Part shown: piece by piece, positions 11,461-21,758 of the stretch
Position numbering within the stretch: the first letter of the stretch is position 1
Layout of the letters: each line of letters starts with the position of its first letter
Source: Nyssa sinensis
Lineage: Eukaryota; Streptophyta; Magnoliopsida; Cornales; Nyssaceae
Assembly: GCA_008638375.1 (NCBI GenBank)
Contig: CM018031.1
Location: 59,689,188 to 59,753,187 of the forward strand
Reading direction: 5' to 3'
DNA: 64,000 bases
The notes under the pieces: generated by a model
Told to the model about the DNA's origin: nothing
The model's input: only the letters and a program-made list of their open reading frames with translations
The model's database searches: none
Translations under genes and position numbers: made by a program

Positions 11461-12212
11461 TTTTATTATTATGATAGAGTCACAAAAATTATTAATTTAA
11501 AATATCTTAACTTTAATAATATCAAAAAATTTAAAAATCATGGTCATGCATGACTTTTTTTTCTGATGACCCATTAACACTCATATACAAAGTTGGAGAA
11601 AATAAATTTTTACCTGAAAATGAGAAAAGAAAAATAAAAGAAAATGAGAGAAAGGAAGAATCATCTATCTAAAAGCCCTAATTAGTAATCGACATTGAAG
11701 ATACTAAAGAAATTGAAATGGGTTTCTCTTTATTACAATACAAATAAACGGTCTGTTTGGATAAAAAAGAAAGAGGAAAATAGAAGATAATATAATTCAT
11801 TCTTCGTGTTTTAATAACTAATGAAAAAATAACGTAATCCTTCAATCTTATCTGAAAAAGAGAAATGATGAAAAATAAAATAATAAAATATTTAATTATG
11901 TGAATAAACAGAGTAGAATAGAATTCATGTATTTTGAAAATATGGATAAAATGGACAAACACTAACTCTATTAAATTATTTTCTTATGTCTGCTCTTATT
12001 TTTGGGACAAGAATATAAAATAAACTCAGGTTCTTTTTTCTTTTCTTTTTTAATTCCTTCGATCCGAGTGCACCAAAAGAGAATCATTTTTTTTCGTTGT
12101 GATGCTATAAATTTAACATTTCAACATTAGAACAAAATTATTAAATTATAAAATTAATATAAAAAATAACATTTAAACATGAAAGATGTCCTCATATTTA
12201 CTATTACAAATG
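11461..12212. other. AT-rich spacer without recognisable features
   Basis: Long A/T runs; the minus-strand frame at 11678-11962 is low-complexity (F, I, Y) and not supported. Homology to the GLR unit stops near 11460, so this is where unit A was broken and unrelated sequence begins. Confidence 0.6.
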
Positions 12213-12217
12213 ATATT

Positions 12218-12829
12218 TGATGCTGCACTTTTCGGCTCGCAATAAATCTGGGCTCCGCGACCTATAGAACACTCAAAAAGAGGATCAGAAGACCACCGAA
12301 TTGGCTCCGGCGGTAGCCGCTCCGATGCTTAAGTAAGTAAACGGAATTGCAAAGACTATATTGAAAGCCAAAGAATGAGCATAAAAATAAAGCGTACCTT
12401 TAGGGTTTAATTTATAGATTGTGGCCTTCCTAAGTTGATTAGGATCCGGAACCGTGAATATAGGGATTTGATCATCGGAGATTGCAGTTACCTTATGGAG
12501 TATTGCATCGTAGATAGAGATAATCATAAATAGTAGTTTCCTTGTTGAAGACTGTTTCCTTATTCCCTGCTTGGCAGTTGTTGAGGAAACCATAAGGTCG
12601 GAACCATACGAAATATTGAGTGAGTATTGCCTAGAGCATAAGGTCTGGAGGATATGTACATAGAATGCCCTGGAGGCTCCGCCTGCTTTGTATGACCGAG
12701 TTTATCGGCTCTGTAGGATATGTATATGAGAATGCCTTGAAGGCTGTGACTGCTCTGTATGACCGAGTTTATCGGTTCTGTAAGCACACGTGTCTCAAGG
12801 TGATTGGTGTGTCTGTTTGTGGTATATCA
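12218..12829 (-). repeat. 3' LTR of the gypsy element
   Basis: 612 bp, TG..CA ends, collinear with 23261-23873 with scattered substitutions and a small length difference in the GTGCATGAGAATG area. On the element's own strand it begins TGATATACCACAAACAG. Short frames inside it (12285-12593, 12560-12787) repeat in the other LTR and in the solo LTR and are not genes. Confidence 0.95.
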
Positions 12830-12847
12830 GCTACTCCCCCCCCCTCG
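12830..12847 (-). promoter_or_regulatory. Polypurine tract of the gypsy element
   Basis: Read on the minus strand, GAGGGGGGGGGAGTAGC directly precedes the 3' LTR; this purine run primes plus-strand DNA synthesis in LTR elements. Nine consecutive G. Confidence 0.85.
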
Positions 12848-13032
12848 AGCCCTAATTAGGAGCTAGGGCGTAACTAAGGCTATGGGCTTTATAAAGAGTC
12901 ACACGTTTTGTTTCTCCGTTTTTCGAGACGTCGGTTTAATGGGTCATTTATTGCGCAGTCGATTCTTGAGAAGCCATCATTACCTTCAACCGTCGTGTCG
13001 AGTTGTCTTAGGGGGCTCATATTTCGAATGTG

Positions 13033-13042
13033 TATATAAAAA
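13033..13042 (+). promoter_or_regulatory. TATA box for antisense gene 1 of the gypsy element
   Basis: TATATAAAAAGG lies about 190 bp upstream of the antisense ATG at 13226 (context CCACCATGT). A second TATA-like TTTATAAAGAG occurs at 12890. The direction is opposite to gag-pol. Inferred promoter. Confidence 0.55.
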
Positions 13043-13225
13043 GGGGGAAAGGACTTTTATGCCTTTCTTCTGCACTTGCTTTTGCAGTATCAAAGGCTGC
13101 CATCGCCAGTCGTATTTTGAAGGTCGAAGGACATCCGGTGTTCATAGCCTTTCTTGATTTCAGGTTTGATTTTAGCCCCATTTTACATTCCCTTTCATTT
13201 GCTTCGTTACTTTCTCTTGTCCACC

Positions 13226-15159
13226 ATGTCTGGCTCTGGGTCACCTTCTGGTTTGGGCAGTTCTTCTAGGACCATTCCTCAACTACAACTCGTGAATCTT
13301 CCTTCCGTTAATGATGCTGAGAATAGATTGGTAGAGCCCCCCTCCAATCCGGGGGTTAGGATAGTTGACGCATTCGATGAACCCTCGAATAGGGCCGGTG
13401 AGACCTCTGGTCGATCTGGCCATAGAGAGGAGGGTGAGAGTGCGATAACTAAGAGGATGTTAGTAGAGTTGTGGGAGAAATTCAATCTCCCTTCAAACAT
13501 TACTTTTAGGGTCCCAGATCCTCTGGATCGCCCACGTGATGTTAAAGCGGGGGAAATCTATGCCTATTTGGCTTGGTTTGAAATGGGACTGACACTCCTC
13601 CTTCCTGACCTTGTAAGGCAATTCTTCTGTTGGTTCAACCTTTGCCCTGCAGACCTAAATCTTAATAGTTGGAGACATCTGTTAAGTTTCATAATGTTGG
13701 GGCATATGAATAATGTCAAAGTGTCCCTTGACCTGATCCGTAGTAATATGGATCTAAAATACGTGAGGGCGAAAGGCTCTATTATATGTCTTTTGATAGT
13801 GGGTTCAGACCCCTTAATTCCGTGCCCTCCTCTAACAAGACCTGGAAGAAGTGGTATTTCTTCATAAAAGGAGGATGGGAATACGAGGACTTCCAAGACC
13901 AATTCTCAACATTCCCTCGAACCACTAGGCAAAAGGGTGAGACCCAATTTTTTCGTGGCTGCTTTGATTTTGTTTTGTGCACCAATTGCCGAGCTGATTA
14001 ATCTTTGTATCTTTTGTGTAGTTAGGAGCGTGTGGAAGAGGCCGAGCTTTTCTCCCACGATTTAGGAGCAATACAAAAAGCTTTTACAGCCCAGCAACCG
14101 AGACCATTCCTTCATTTTTAATCGTGATAAGTTGATGGCTGCTAGGGGAAGTGTTGAGGAGCTTGCAAAAGATATGATGGCAAGGTGGGAGACCGAGCCA
14201 TCTTCATCTGTGGCAGTGGGGGAGGCTTCTTCCCGAATGGACCCCCCCTCCAAAAAAAAAGGCGGAGGTTACTTTCGATCTCTCCTGAACCCACTGAGGG
14301 GGAGAGAGAGGTACCTACCCCCATTTCTGTGGTCCCCCCAGCCTCATCCAAACAAGCGGGCAAGGGGGCGTCATCCTCGGTGGCCCTTGGTGCTGTCAAT
14401 CAGGGGGCCAAAAAGATTCTGAGGGACTTTTGGGCCAAAGGCTCAATCAAACCTAGGCCTCAGAAGTCGGAGAAGCTTCTTGCTGACCTGGCTTCTCTTC
14501 AAGTTAAGTTAAGTTCTTCGGGTCTTTATCTCTTTTCCCTTTTTTCCAAGTGTTTTGGCTGGGTACTGAACTGTTTGCTTTGTACACTGCAGACCCTGCA
14601 CACCCTTTCTGCTCTAACGGAGGTCTCTCCCCCTTCAGAGGAGGTTGACAAACTTCAGGCCGAGTTGGACGAGGTCAGGCTTCAGCTCGGTACTGCTAAG
14701 TCTGAGGCTCACGACTCTGCGGAGAGGCTGAAAGAGTCCTAGAATTTTCTGGCCGTTATGGAGTCAGAGAAGAACCTTGCCGTTCAGTAGGCAAAGAGGC
14801 TGCAAAGGGAGATGGACGGCATGCAGCACCAATATAATCAAAAGCTTGAGGATGCAATGGAGCAGGCCAGGCTGGAGAACGAGACGGAGATGAAGATGGA
14901 ACTGGAAGGAATGGCCAACACCCTGATCATGTTTGGCTTCAACAACTTCAGATCTAGGTTCCTTGCTAAATTTCTGGATTTCGACATATCCTCGATTGTG
15001 CTTCTTGGGGTTACCCCTCCCGAGGTTGCCGTTCCGAGCGAGGTGGTCGACGTTCTTCCTACTGATCCCACTAAAGTTGTCATCCCAAGTGAGATGGTTG
15101 ATGCTGCTCCTGCCGATCCTTCCCCAACCGTTGAGCTTGCCTCTGCTGATCAGGCTTAG
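13226..15159 (+). pseudogene. Antisense extra gene 1 of the Tat-type element (plant gypsy-transposon protein domain, then coiled coil)
   Basis: The start ATG has a good context. The N-terminal part (13226-13780) resembles the domain called putative gypsy-type transposon protein (PF04195 type): LWEKFNLPSNITFRVPDP, then FNLCPADLNLNSWRHLLSF, then KTWKKWYFFIKGGWEYE after a 1-base frameshift near 13785. A GT..AG intron fits 13937-14021. The next exon has a TAG near 14063 and a slip at the A9 run near 14255. A second intron is likely at about 14502-14592. The tail (14640-15159) is a coiled coil (EEVDKLQAELDEVRLQLGTA) with TAG codons at 14740 and 14788, ending ASADQA. The function of this protein in Tat elements is not known. 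Broken by several mutations. Confidence 0.65.
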
Positions 15160-15939
15160 GATATATGTTTTTATTTTTTTTTTTTGAACTTCTAGTGTAA
15201 CATGCCATTTTGTTAAATGAAACAATATTTTCTTTCTCAAATGTCTTCATCCCATTTCTTCTGTGTTCGGTTGACCCATGTAGTATTTCCTTTGAATTTG
15301 TGGTTGATGTGAGAAATTGCTGCAAATGAGGCTGTTCTAGATCCCTTCAGATCAACTTTTTTAACGGTTGGCAGTTGTCTTCCGAGCTGTATTTGCAATA
15401 AGACGATGACTATAGGATAGTTCTGATTGCTTCTTCTTCTTTGGATAAGATAGGAAGGCAATTTCAATCTGACATGTAGGGATCTGATATTGATCTTGTG
15501 TCACATATATTGAGAGTAAATTTTGAAGAATTCTGAGGCAGTTTGTTCTGAACCCAAGTTTTGTAGTAGAAATTCGATGTCTCATGTCTGTCACTCTGAT
15601 GATTGAGACTTCTGCCTCTTAAGTCATTCAGACCAGGGATGAGATACATCCGAACTGATGGTCTTTTGTCGTACACGTGGTCCATCAGGGATCAACGGAA
15701 TAGCCAAGACTGAGAGGTTTGTATGTTGGTTCGAGGGCCTTTGTATAAAGGTGGATCGGACTCTGTTTGCTTGACTAGTACGGTATGCTTGGGGAAGCTT
15801 TGCATCTCTTCTTCTAGGTATCCGAAAGGACGGTTTCATACGTCATTCATTTATACAGTTGTCTTTTGGGTTTTCGAGGCCAACCCTTTATTTAACCGTT
15901 GCGACGGTTCATCTGGGTGACTTTTGGGCTTCAAGGGTC
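15160..15939. other. Gypsy element region between the two antisense genes
   Basis: No coding similarity seen on either strand; the minus-strand frames between 14764 and 15839 overlap one another and have no recognisable motif. A plausible 3' untranslated region of antisense gene 1 and promoter region of antisense gene 2. Confidence 0.5.
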
Positions 15940-15950
15940 TATATATATGA
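15940..15950 (+). promoter_or_regulatory. TATA box for antisense gene 2 of the gypsy element
   Basis: TATATATATGAAAG is about 107 bp upstream of the ATG at 16056 and on the same strand as antisense gene 1. Inferred. Confidence 0.45.
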
Positions 15951-16055
15951 AAGAGCGGCGTACGGTTGCACCCCATCTCTTTACTTTTGCTCCCAGACGG
16001 TTCCTCTGTCGGAGAGAATTTGAATGTCTGTTAGAGGTTTACCGTTTGCCCAGAA

Positions 16056-16396
16056 ATGATTGACGATATTCAGTCCGAGTTGGGAATGATTAAACTGTGG
16101 CTGAGAATTAACCTTCCCTTTGATTCAGTCTCCAAGGAAGCATTAGAGGAGGCAAAGATCTTCTTGTCCATCTTAGCATCCGGTCGAGATTTCTCCGATT
16201 AGAGGTGGACCCTCCTTGATTCAACCGAGGCTTGGAGCATTGGTGATGAAGACGAAGGTGGGATGCCTCCTTCCCTTTGTGTCTTGGCAGAGACCCTTGC
16301 TCAAATCGATTGGGGTGTCATGTCATATTTGAGGGAAACGAAGGTAGAGAATGGAGGTCTCTTAAGACTCAGAGCCCTCATCATCCGTTGGTCTTG
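16056..16396 (+). pseudogene. Antisense extra gene 2 of the gypsy element (unknown protein)
   Basis: ATG at 16056 opens MIDDIQSELGMIKLWL, with SKEALEEAKIFLSILASG further on; a TAG at 16200-16202 interrupts, after which the same frame stays open (LDSTEAWSIGDEDEGG, LAETLAQIDWGVMSYL) to about 16396. An AATAAA signal at 16638-16643 follows. Coding-like composition, no family recognised. It may be a separate transcript, or the last part of antisense gene 1. Confidence 0.4.
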
Positions 16397-16637
16397 AGAT
16401 CAATGACAATGATGATGAAATGGCCTTGGTGCTTCTTGCTGCAGATTGGGGTTCAGGGTTCCTTCCTTTCAAATGGAGTCAGCGACAGCGATAATGGAGG
16501 TTTGGAACCTGGGTCCCTTTCTCATTTAAGGAAGAAAGCCATGATGTCGTAAAAGCGTAGTGATGCCTTTGTTGTAGCTTTTGTGTACTTGTTTTATTTC
16601 CAGTCTTCTTGTACCGATGTAAATTTTCTGAATCATC

Positions 16638-16643
16638 AATAAA
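16638..16643 (+). terminator. Polyadenylation signal for the antisense transcript(s)
   Basis: AATAAA in TCATCAATAAAATTAAG, at the right distance after the antisense coding regions and preceded by a T-rich, TGTA-containing stretch (CCGATGTAAATTTTC). Inferred. Confidence 0.45.
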
Positions 16644-16954
16644 ATTAAGTTCCTTCTTCTCAGATCTGATGTTCCTTGTATTTGAATGTGCTATTTTGGA
16701 GTTAAAACACCTTTTCGTGCACTTCTGATGACTAACTTTTCTGTATGTTCTAAGAGTAGATCAAAGAAACTTGTATAAAACTTGAAGTCTTGAATCAAAG
16801 TACATTAAGCCTGCTAGGTACTGTAGTATTTGTTGCTTGCTGGTATATAAGCCAAATAATCTAAGTATCAGCTCTGAGGTATTCCGATCTAGGAAACTTT
16901 AGTTGAAGATTTTTTGAACTTCTGTCTTTGGATGGACTGGATCATAAAATTTGT

Positions 16955-17790
16955 GTATTAAAGATGGACCAGGCTCGGAAGGTCTATGCATTATAGATGG
17001 ACCAGGCTCTGGAGGCCTGTGCATTAAAATATAGACCAAGCACTAAGGCCTGTGCATTATAGATGGACCAGGCTCTAGAGGCCTGTGCATTATAGATGGA
17101 CCAACCACTAAGGCTTGTGCATTGTAGATGGACCAAGCACTAAGGCTTATGCATTATAGATGGACCAGGCTCTGGAGGCTTGTGGATTAAAAGATGGACC
17201 AAGCACTAAGGCTTGTGCATTATAGATGGATCAGGCTCTGAAGGCCTGTGCATTAAAAGATGGACCAAGTACTAAGACTTGTGGATTATAGATAGACCAG
17301 GCTCTGGAGGCCTGTGCATTGTAGATAGACCAGGCTCTAGAGGCCTGTGCATTAAAAGATGGACCAAGTACTAAGACTTGTGCATTATAGATGGACTAGG
17401 CTTTGGAGGCTTGTGCATTAAAAGATAGACCAAGTACTAAGACTTGTGCATTATGGATGGACCAGGCTCTGGAGGCCTGTGCATTAACAGATGGACCAAG
17501 TACTAAGAGTTGTGCATTATAGATGGACCAGGCTCTAGAGGCCTGTGCATTAGAAGATGGACCAAGTACTAAGACTTGTGTATTTAAGATGGACCAGGCT
17601 CTAGAGGCCTGTGCATTAGAGATGGATCAAGTACTAAGACTTGTGCATTATAGATGGACCAGGCTCTGGATGCCTGTGCATTAAAAAATGGACCAAGTAC
17701 TAAAACTTGTGCATTATAGATGGACCAAGCACTAAGGCTTGCGCATTATAGATGGACCAAGCTCTGGAGGCCTATGCATTTAAAGACGAA
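16955..17790. repeat. 66-bp minisatellite (33 + 33 bp) inside the gypsy element
   Basis: Two alternating 33-bp half-units share TGTGCATTA.AGATGGACCA and differ in the second half: GGCTCTGGAGGCC versus AGTACTAAGACT. The array covers about 0.8 kb between the integrase stop codon and the antisense genes. A tandem array in this non-coding part is typical of Tat/Ogre elements and is a known source of satellite DNA (established for that group). Confidence 0.92.
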
Positions 17791-17825
17791 CATTCTATGA
17801 AGGTATTAAGAAGAAAGAAACATCT

Positions 17826-18650
17826 TTATTGATAATACTTCCGTAAATGTTCCATGTTCCATGGCCTAGGAATAGGCTTCCCAGTCATGTCTTCTAGCCA
17901 GTAGGTGGTAGGCCTAACAACCTTCGTTACTCTGTAGGGGCCTTCCCAATTCGGTGACAACTTTCCCATAGTGGGATCCTTGTTGTTTGGAAAGACTCTT
18001 TTTAAGACAAAGTCTCCAACTTGAAAGTTGACCGTCTTGAGCCCCACCTTGGATTTGTTGACCATTCTCTGCTGATAGGCTTCCATCCTGATGCTGGCTT
18101 GATCCTTTTTTTCTTCAAGCAAATCCAAATTTTTCATCAGCTGCTGATCGTTGGATTCTTGCTCGAAGGCTTCAGTCCTTAAAGTTGGCATACCGATCTC
18201 AACCGGGATTACTGCTTCTGTATCATAGGCCAGTGAGAAAGGAGTTTCAGAGGTGGGAATTCTTCTGGTTGTTCTGTAGGCCCAAAGAACCCCAGAGAGT
18301 TCCTCCGCCCACTTTCCTTTGGCCTGCTCCAACCTTTTCTTTAATCCATCAACGATCGTTCGGTTGGTGACCTCTGCTTGCCCATTTGCTTGTGGATGGC
18401 CTGGAGAGGTAAAGTGTTGCCTAATGTTGAAATTTTCACATAATTTCTTGAAGCCTTTACCAGTGAACTGCGTCCCATTGTCAGAGATAATCACACGTGG
18501 TATACCGAACCTGCAAACAATGTTCTTCCAGGTGAATTTTTCAACTTCTTCCTCTATGATGTGTGTTAGAGGTTCAGCTTTAGCCCATTTAGAGAAGTAG
18601 TCAATGGCTACCAAAAGATACTTCGCCACTCTGATTCGGATTCTCCTGGC
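17826..18650 (-). pseudogene. Integrase part of gag-pol (N-terminal zinc domain and first catalytic Asp missing)
   Basis: It reads AKYLLVAIDYFSKWAKAEPL, then IISDNGTQFTGKGFKKLCEN (second catalytic Asp), HPQANGQAEVTNR (catalytic Glu), and a C-terminal part with VGDFVLKRVFP and LSPNWEGPYRVTKV. The stop codon at 17826 ends the polyprotein (EHLRKYYQ). Just upstream the RNase H linker (YLESGLLPKDKNKARR) joins this directly. About 130 residues normally lying here, including the HHCC zinc finger and the first Asp of the DDE triad, are absent. The deletion keeps the frame. Without that Asp the enzyme cannot be active. Confidence 0.9.
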
Positions 18651-19583
18651 TTTGTTTTTGTCTTTTGGGAGGAGCCCGGATTCTAGGTACTAGAGGGTTG
18701 GAGTTATCCAGTTCTGGGGCTGTTCAGCAACTTGGGCAACTTGGGCTTCCTCTATGCTGGGTCCTGGCTGGTAGGAAATTTTTACTGTGGAGTTTGCTTC
18801 AGACTTAAGGCGGGACACCATGTTTGCCAAAGCATCTGCTCTGTAGTTCTGGCTTCTTTCTATTTTCTGGATAGTGAACTTCTAGAAGGAATGCTTCAAG
18901 TGGTTCACCAGTTTGGAGTACCGAAGCATCCTATCATCTTTAATGGAGAATTCTCCCAGGACTTGGCTTACCACCAGTTGGGAGTTTGAGAAGACTTTAA
19001 GGTTTTGAACCTCGCATTCCAGAGCCAACTTCATGCCTAGGATTAGGGCTTCATATTCTGCTTCATTGTTGGAAGCTTTGAATCCCAAGCTAACAGCTTT
19101 TTTTGACGAGAGCCCATCAGTAGACTGTAGTACCAGGCCTACTCCTGAGCCCTGATCGGTTGATGATCCATCGATATAGAGCAACCAAGTTCCTGAAGTT
19201 TTGATGAGTTGTGCCTTGTCTTGAAGTGCCGGGGTGAACTCGGCAACGAAATCAGCCAAGGCCTACCCTTTGATGGAGTTTCGTGGCACATATGATATGT
19301 CAAATTCCCCTAGCTCCATAGACCACTTCACTAATCTTCCTGACACCTCAGGCTTCCTCAATATTGACTTCAGAGGATAAGCGGTTCGAATTTTAATTGG
19401 ATGAGCTTAGAAATAGGGCCGGAGCTTCCGAGCTGATATTACCAAAGCAAAGGCTAGCTTCTCAACCTCTGGGTATCTCTTTTCTGGGTCGAGTAGTGCC
19501 CTACTGACGTAGAATATGGGCCTCTGTACTCCCCTGTCCTGTCTGACTAATGCGGAGCTGACCGCGTTTTCAGAGACTACAAG
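18651..19583 (-). pseudogene. Tandem RNase H region of gag-pol
   Basis: The first RNase H remnant follows RT (SENAVSSALV, RPIFYVSRALLDPEKRYPEVEKL, cut by a stop after LRPYF). The second, archaeal-like RNase H is at 19259-18882: LLYIDGSSTDQGSGVGLVL, NNEAEYEALILGMKLAL and VFSNSQLVVSQV. In the last motif the usual catalytic Asp (SDSQLV) is Asn here, a G-to-A type change. Stop codons at the RT/RNase H junction, after PYF, after SIKG and after LKHSF interrupt it. Dual RNase H is diagnostic for the Tat lineage. Confidence 0.85.
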
Positions 19584-20672
19584 TTACAGGAGTAGCTTCT
19601 CTCCTTGTACTGGTTTTGACAGAAGCTCTGGAGAGGCAAGATATTCCTTCAATTCTTGAAAAGCTTTTTCACATTCTTCCATCCATTGTAAAGCTTTGTT
19701 GCCCTTTAAAGCTTTGAAGAAGGGTAGGCAGCGATCAGTGGATTTGGAGATAAATCTGCTTAGTGCCACGATTCTGTCATTCAGTGCCTGAATGTCTCTC
19801 TTGGTTTTTAGTGACTTCAGTCCAATCAGAGCTTGGATCTGAGTGGGGTCTGCTTCGATACCCCTCTGAGAGACAATGTATCCCAAGAATTTTTCCTTCG
19901 TCACACCGAAGGTACATTTCGAGGGATTGAGCTTCATCTTGTGCTGTCTCAAGATATCGAAGGTCTGGGCTAAATGCTGGAGGTGACTACCTTTCTGTAG
20001 ACTTTTGACCAGCATATCATCGATGTATACCTCCATGGTATTGCCGAGCAGTGGGCTGAACATCTTGTTAACCAACCGCTGGTATGTGGCTCTAGCGTTC
20101 TTCAAACCGAAAGGCATTACTCTGTAGCAATAGAGACCTCGTTCGGTTATGAAGGCTGTTTTCTCCTGGTCTGGAGGGTACATCTGAATTTGGTTATACC
20201 CAGAATAGGCATCCATAAAACTCATGAGTTCGTGCCCCGCAGTAGCGTCAACCAGTTGATCTATCCTTGGCAGTGGAAAGTTGTCTTTGGGGCACGCCTT
20301 AGTGAGGTCTGTATAATCAACGCAGACCCTCCACTTGCCATTTTTCTTCTTGACTAGGACGGTGTTGGCTAGCCACTCGGGGTAGAACACTTCACGTATC
20401 ATTTTGGCTTCAAGCAACCTCTAGACTTCTTCGTTTATGATCTGATGCCGCTCTGGGGCTAGCGGCCTTCTTTTCTGTCTCACTGGTGGGTGATCTGGAT
20501 CCACCATTAGCTTGTGAGTTATCAAATTGGAATCTATACCCTCCATGTCTTTGGTCTCCCACGCAAACATAAAGAGGTTGTCTTTTAGAAACTTGATTAT
20601 TTTCTCTTGCTCAGCGCGTGTCAGGTCTGGGCTAATGTACAAATAGCGCTCTTCTGATTCTGAATTGACCAA
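19584..20672 (-). pseudogene. Reverse transcriptase part of gag-pol
   Basis: An N-terminal linker (20672-20421: YISPDLTRAEQEKIIKFL) ends RHQIINEEV with a TAG, then RT continues in the same frame: NGKWRVCVDYTDLTKACPKD, PLPRIDQLVDATAG, MDAYSGYNQIQM, FGLKNARATYQ and the intact catalytic motif MEVYIDDMLVKS, then LNPSKCTFGVTKEKFLGYIV. The thumb and connection region ends with a stop (TAA) at 19584. The palm motifs are intact; the domain is disabled by stops before and after it. Confidence 0.93.
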
Positions 20673-21758
20673 TACTTTGACAGGCTCGCCAATGGGTTTG
20701 GCCCTGCTGTTCCGTCCCTTTGGGCTTAGGGGTTCTTTGATTTTGGAAGGGCAACTTTCCTCCTCGGGAATGTGGAAGAGAACTGGATCCGCATAGTCCC
20801 GGGTGTACTGTAATTGCTATTTGGCAATTTTTTCCTTGAGTGCAATGGCATGGCACTCTCGAGAAGTTGGCTAGCACCCTCTGACAAAATGAACATTCTG
20901 ATTGTGAACATACTTCAGACATTGATGGAGGGTCGAAGTGACCGCCCCTATTTGGTGCAACCATGGTCTCCCAATTATGACATTGTAGGGAGATTTCATA
21001 TTCAACACCATGTACTCTGAGATGGTGGTTTTCTGCCCTTCTCCCTCTCCTACAGTAGTAGGAAGGTCGATTCTTCCCAATGGGGTACTGAGATTTCCAT
21101 CAAAGGCTGCCATCACGGTAGTAGTAGGCTTGATGTTGTCGTGGTCCATCCCTATATGTTTGAGTGGCTCATGGAACAGTATATTGACGGAGCTGCCGGT
21201 ATCAACCAGGACTCTTCTGATCTCGAAGTTGGCAATTTTGAGAGTGATGACGAGGGCATCACTGTGAGGGCAGTGCACCCCTACTAGGTCTTGTTCAGTG
21301 AATTGGATCTCCGGTGCTGGTTTGAGCCTTTTTTCAACGTTGGAGATCTGTAATACGTTTGGGGCAGCCCTGGCCTCCCGGGCGTATCTCTTATTTTCCC
21401 TGTTAGACATCCCTGTAGTAGGGGAGTCTGCATGGAGGACATAAATGACATGGTTGTTCTGCCTTTGAGGCTCATTTTGAACTTTCCTCTGCTCCTGTCT
21501 TTGCTCAAGCCTCTGCTTTATCCGCTGCTGAGGCTTATCTTCGTGGGGATTTTACCTCTCGTCCTGCTTAAGGAACTCCTGAAGACGTCCTTTCTTTATG
21601 AGTTGCTCAATCTCATATCGAAAGGTCCTGCATGAGTTAGTCGTATGTCCATGATCTTTGTGAAAATTGCAATACTTACTTTGGTCCCGAAGGCTGGGAT
21701 CTCCTTTGATCGGTTCCGGCCATCTCAGGTTTTCCCGATCTCGGATCTGCCGGAGTAC
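20673..21758 (-). pseudogene. Zinc knuckle and aspartic protease part of gag-pol
   Basis: After the TAG at 21759 the same frame continues with a Cys/His-rich stretch, KYCNFHKDHGHTTNSC, and then RTFRYEIEQLIKKGRL. A TAA follows, then the protease: IRRVLVDTGSSVNILF (active-site DTG), MAAFDGNLSTPLGRIDLP and YNVIIGRPWLHQIGAV. It ends at a TAG at 20871-20873, and another TAG follows near 20819. The stops fit CAG-to-TAG or CAA-to-TAA changes. Confidence 0.88.

Noticed and set aside
12665..13157. Frames crossing the end of the left LTR
   Set aside because: LTR and PPT sequence; no protein similarity.
14062..15839. Chain of overlapping minus-strand frames opposite the antisense genes
   Set aside because: Shadows of the plus-strand coding regions or random frames; none continues gag-pol.
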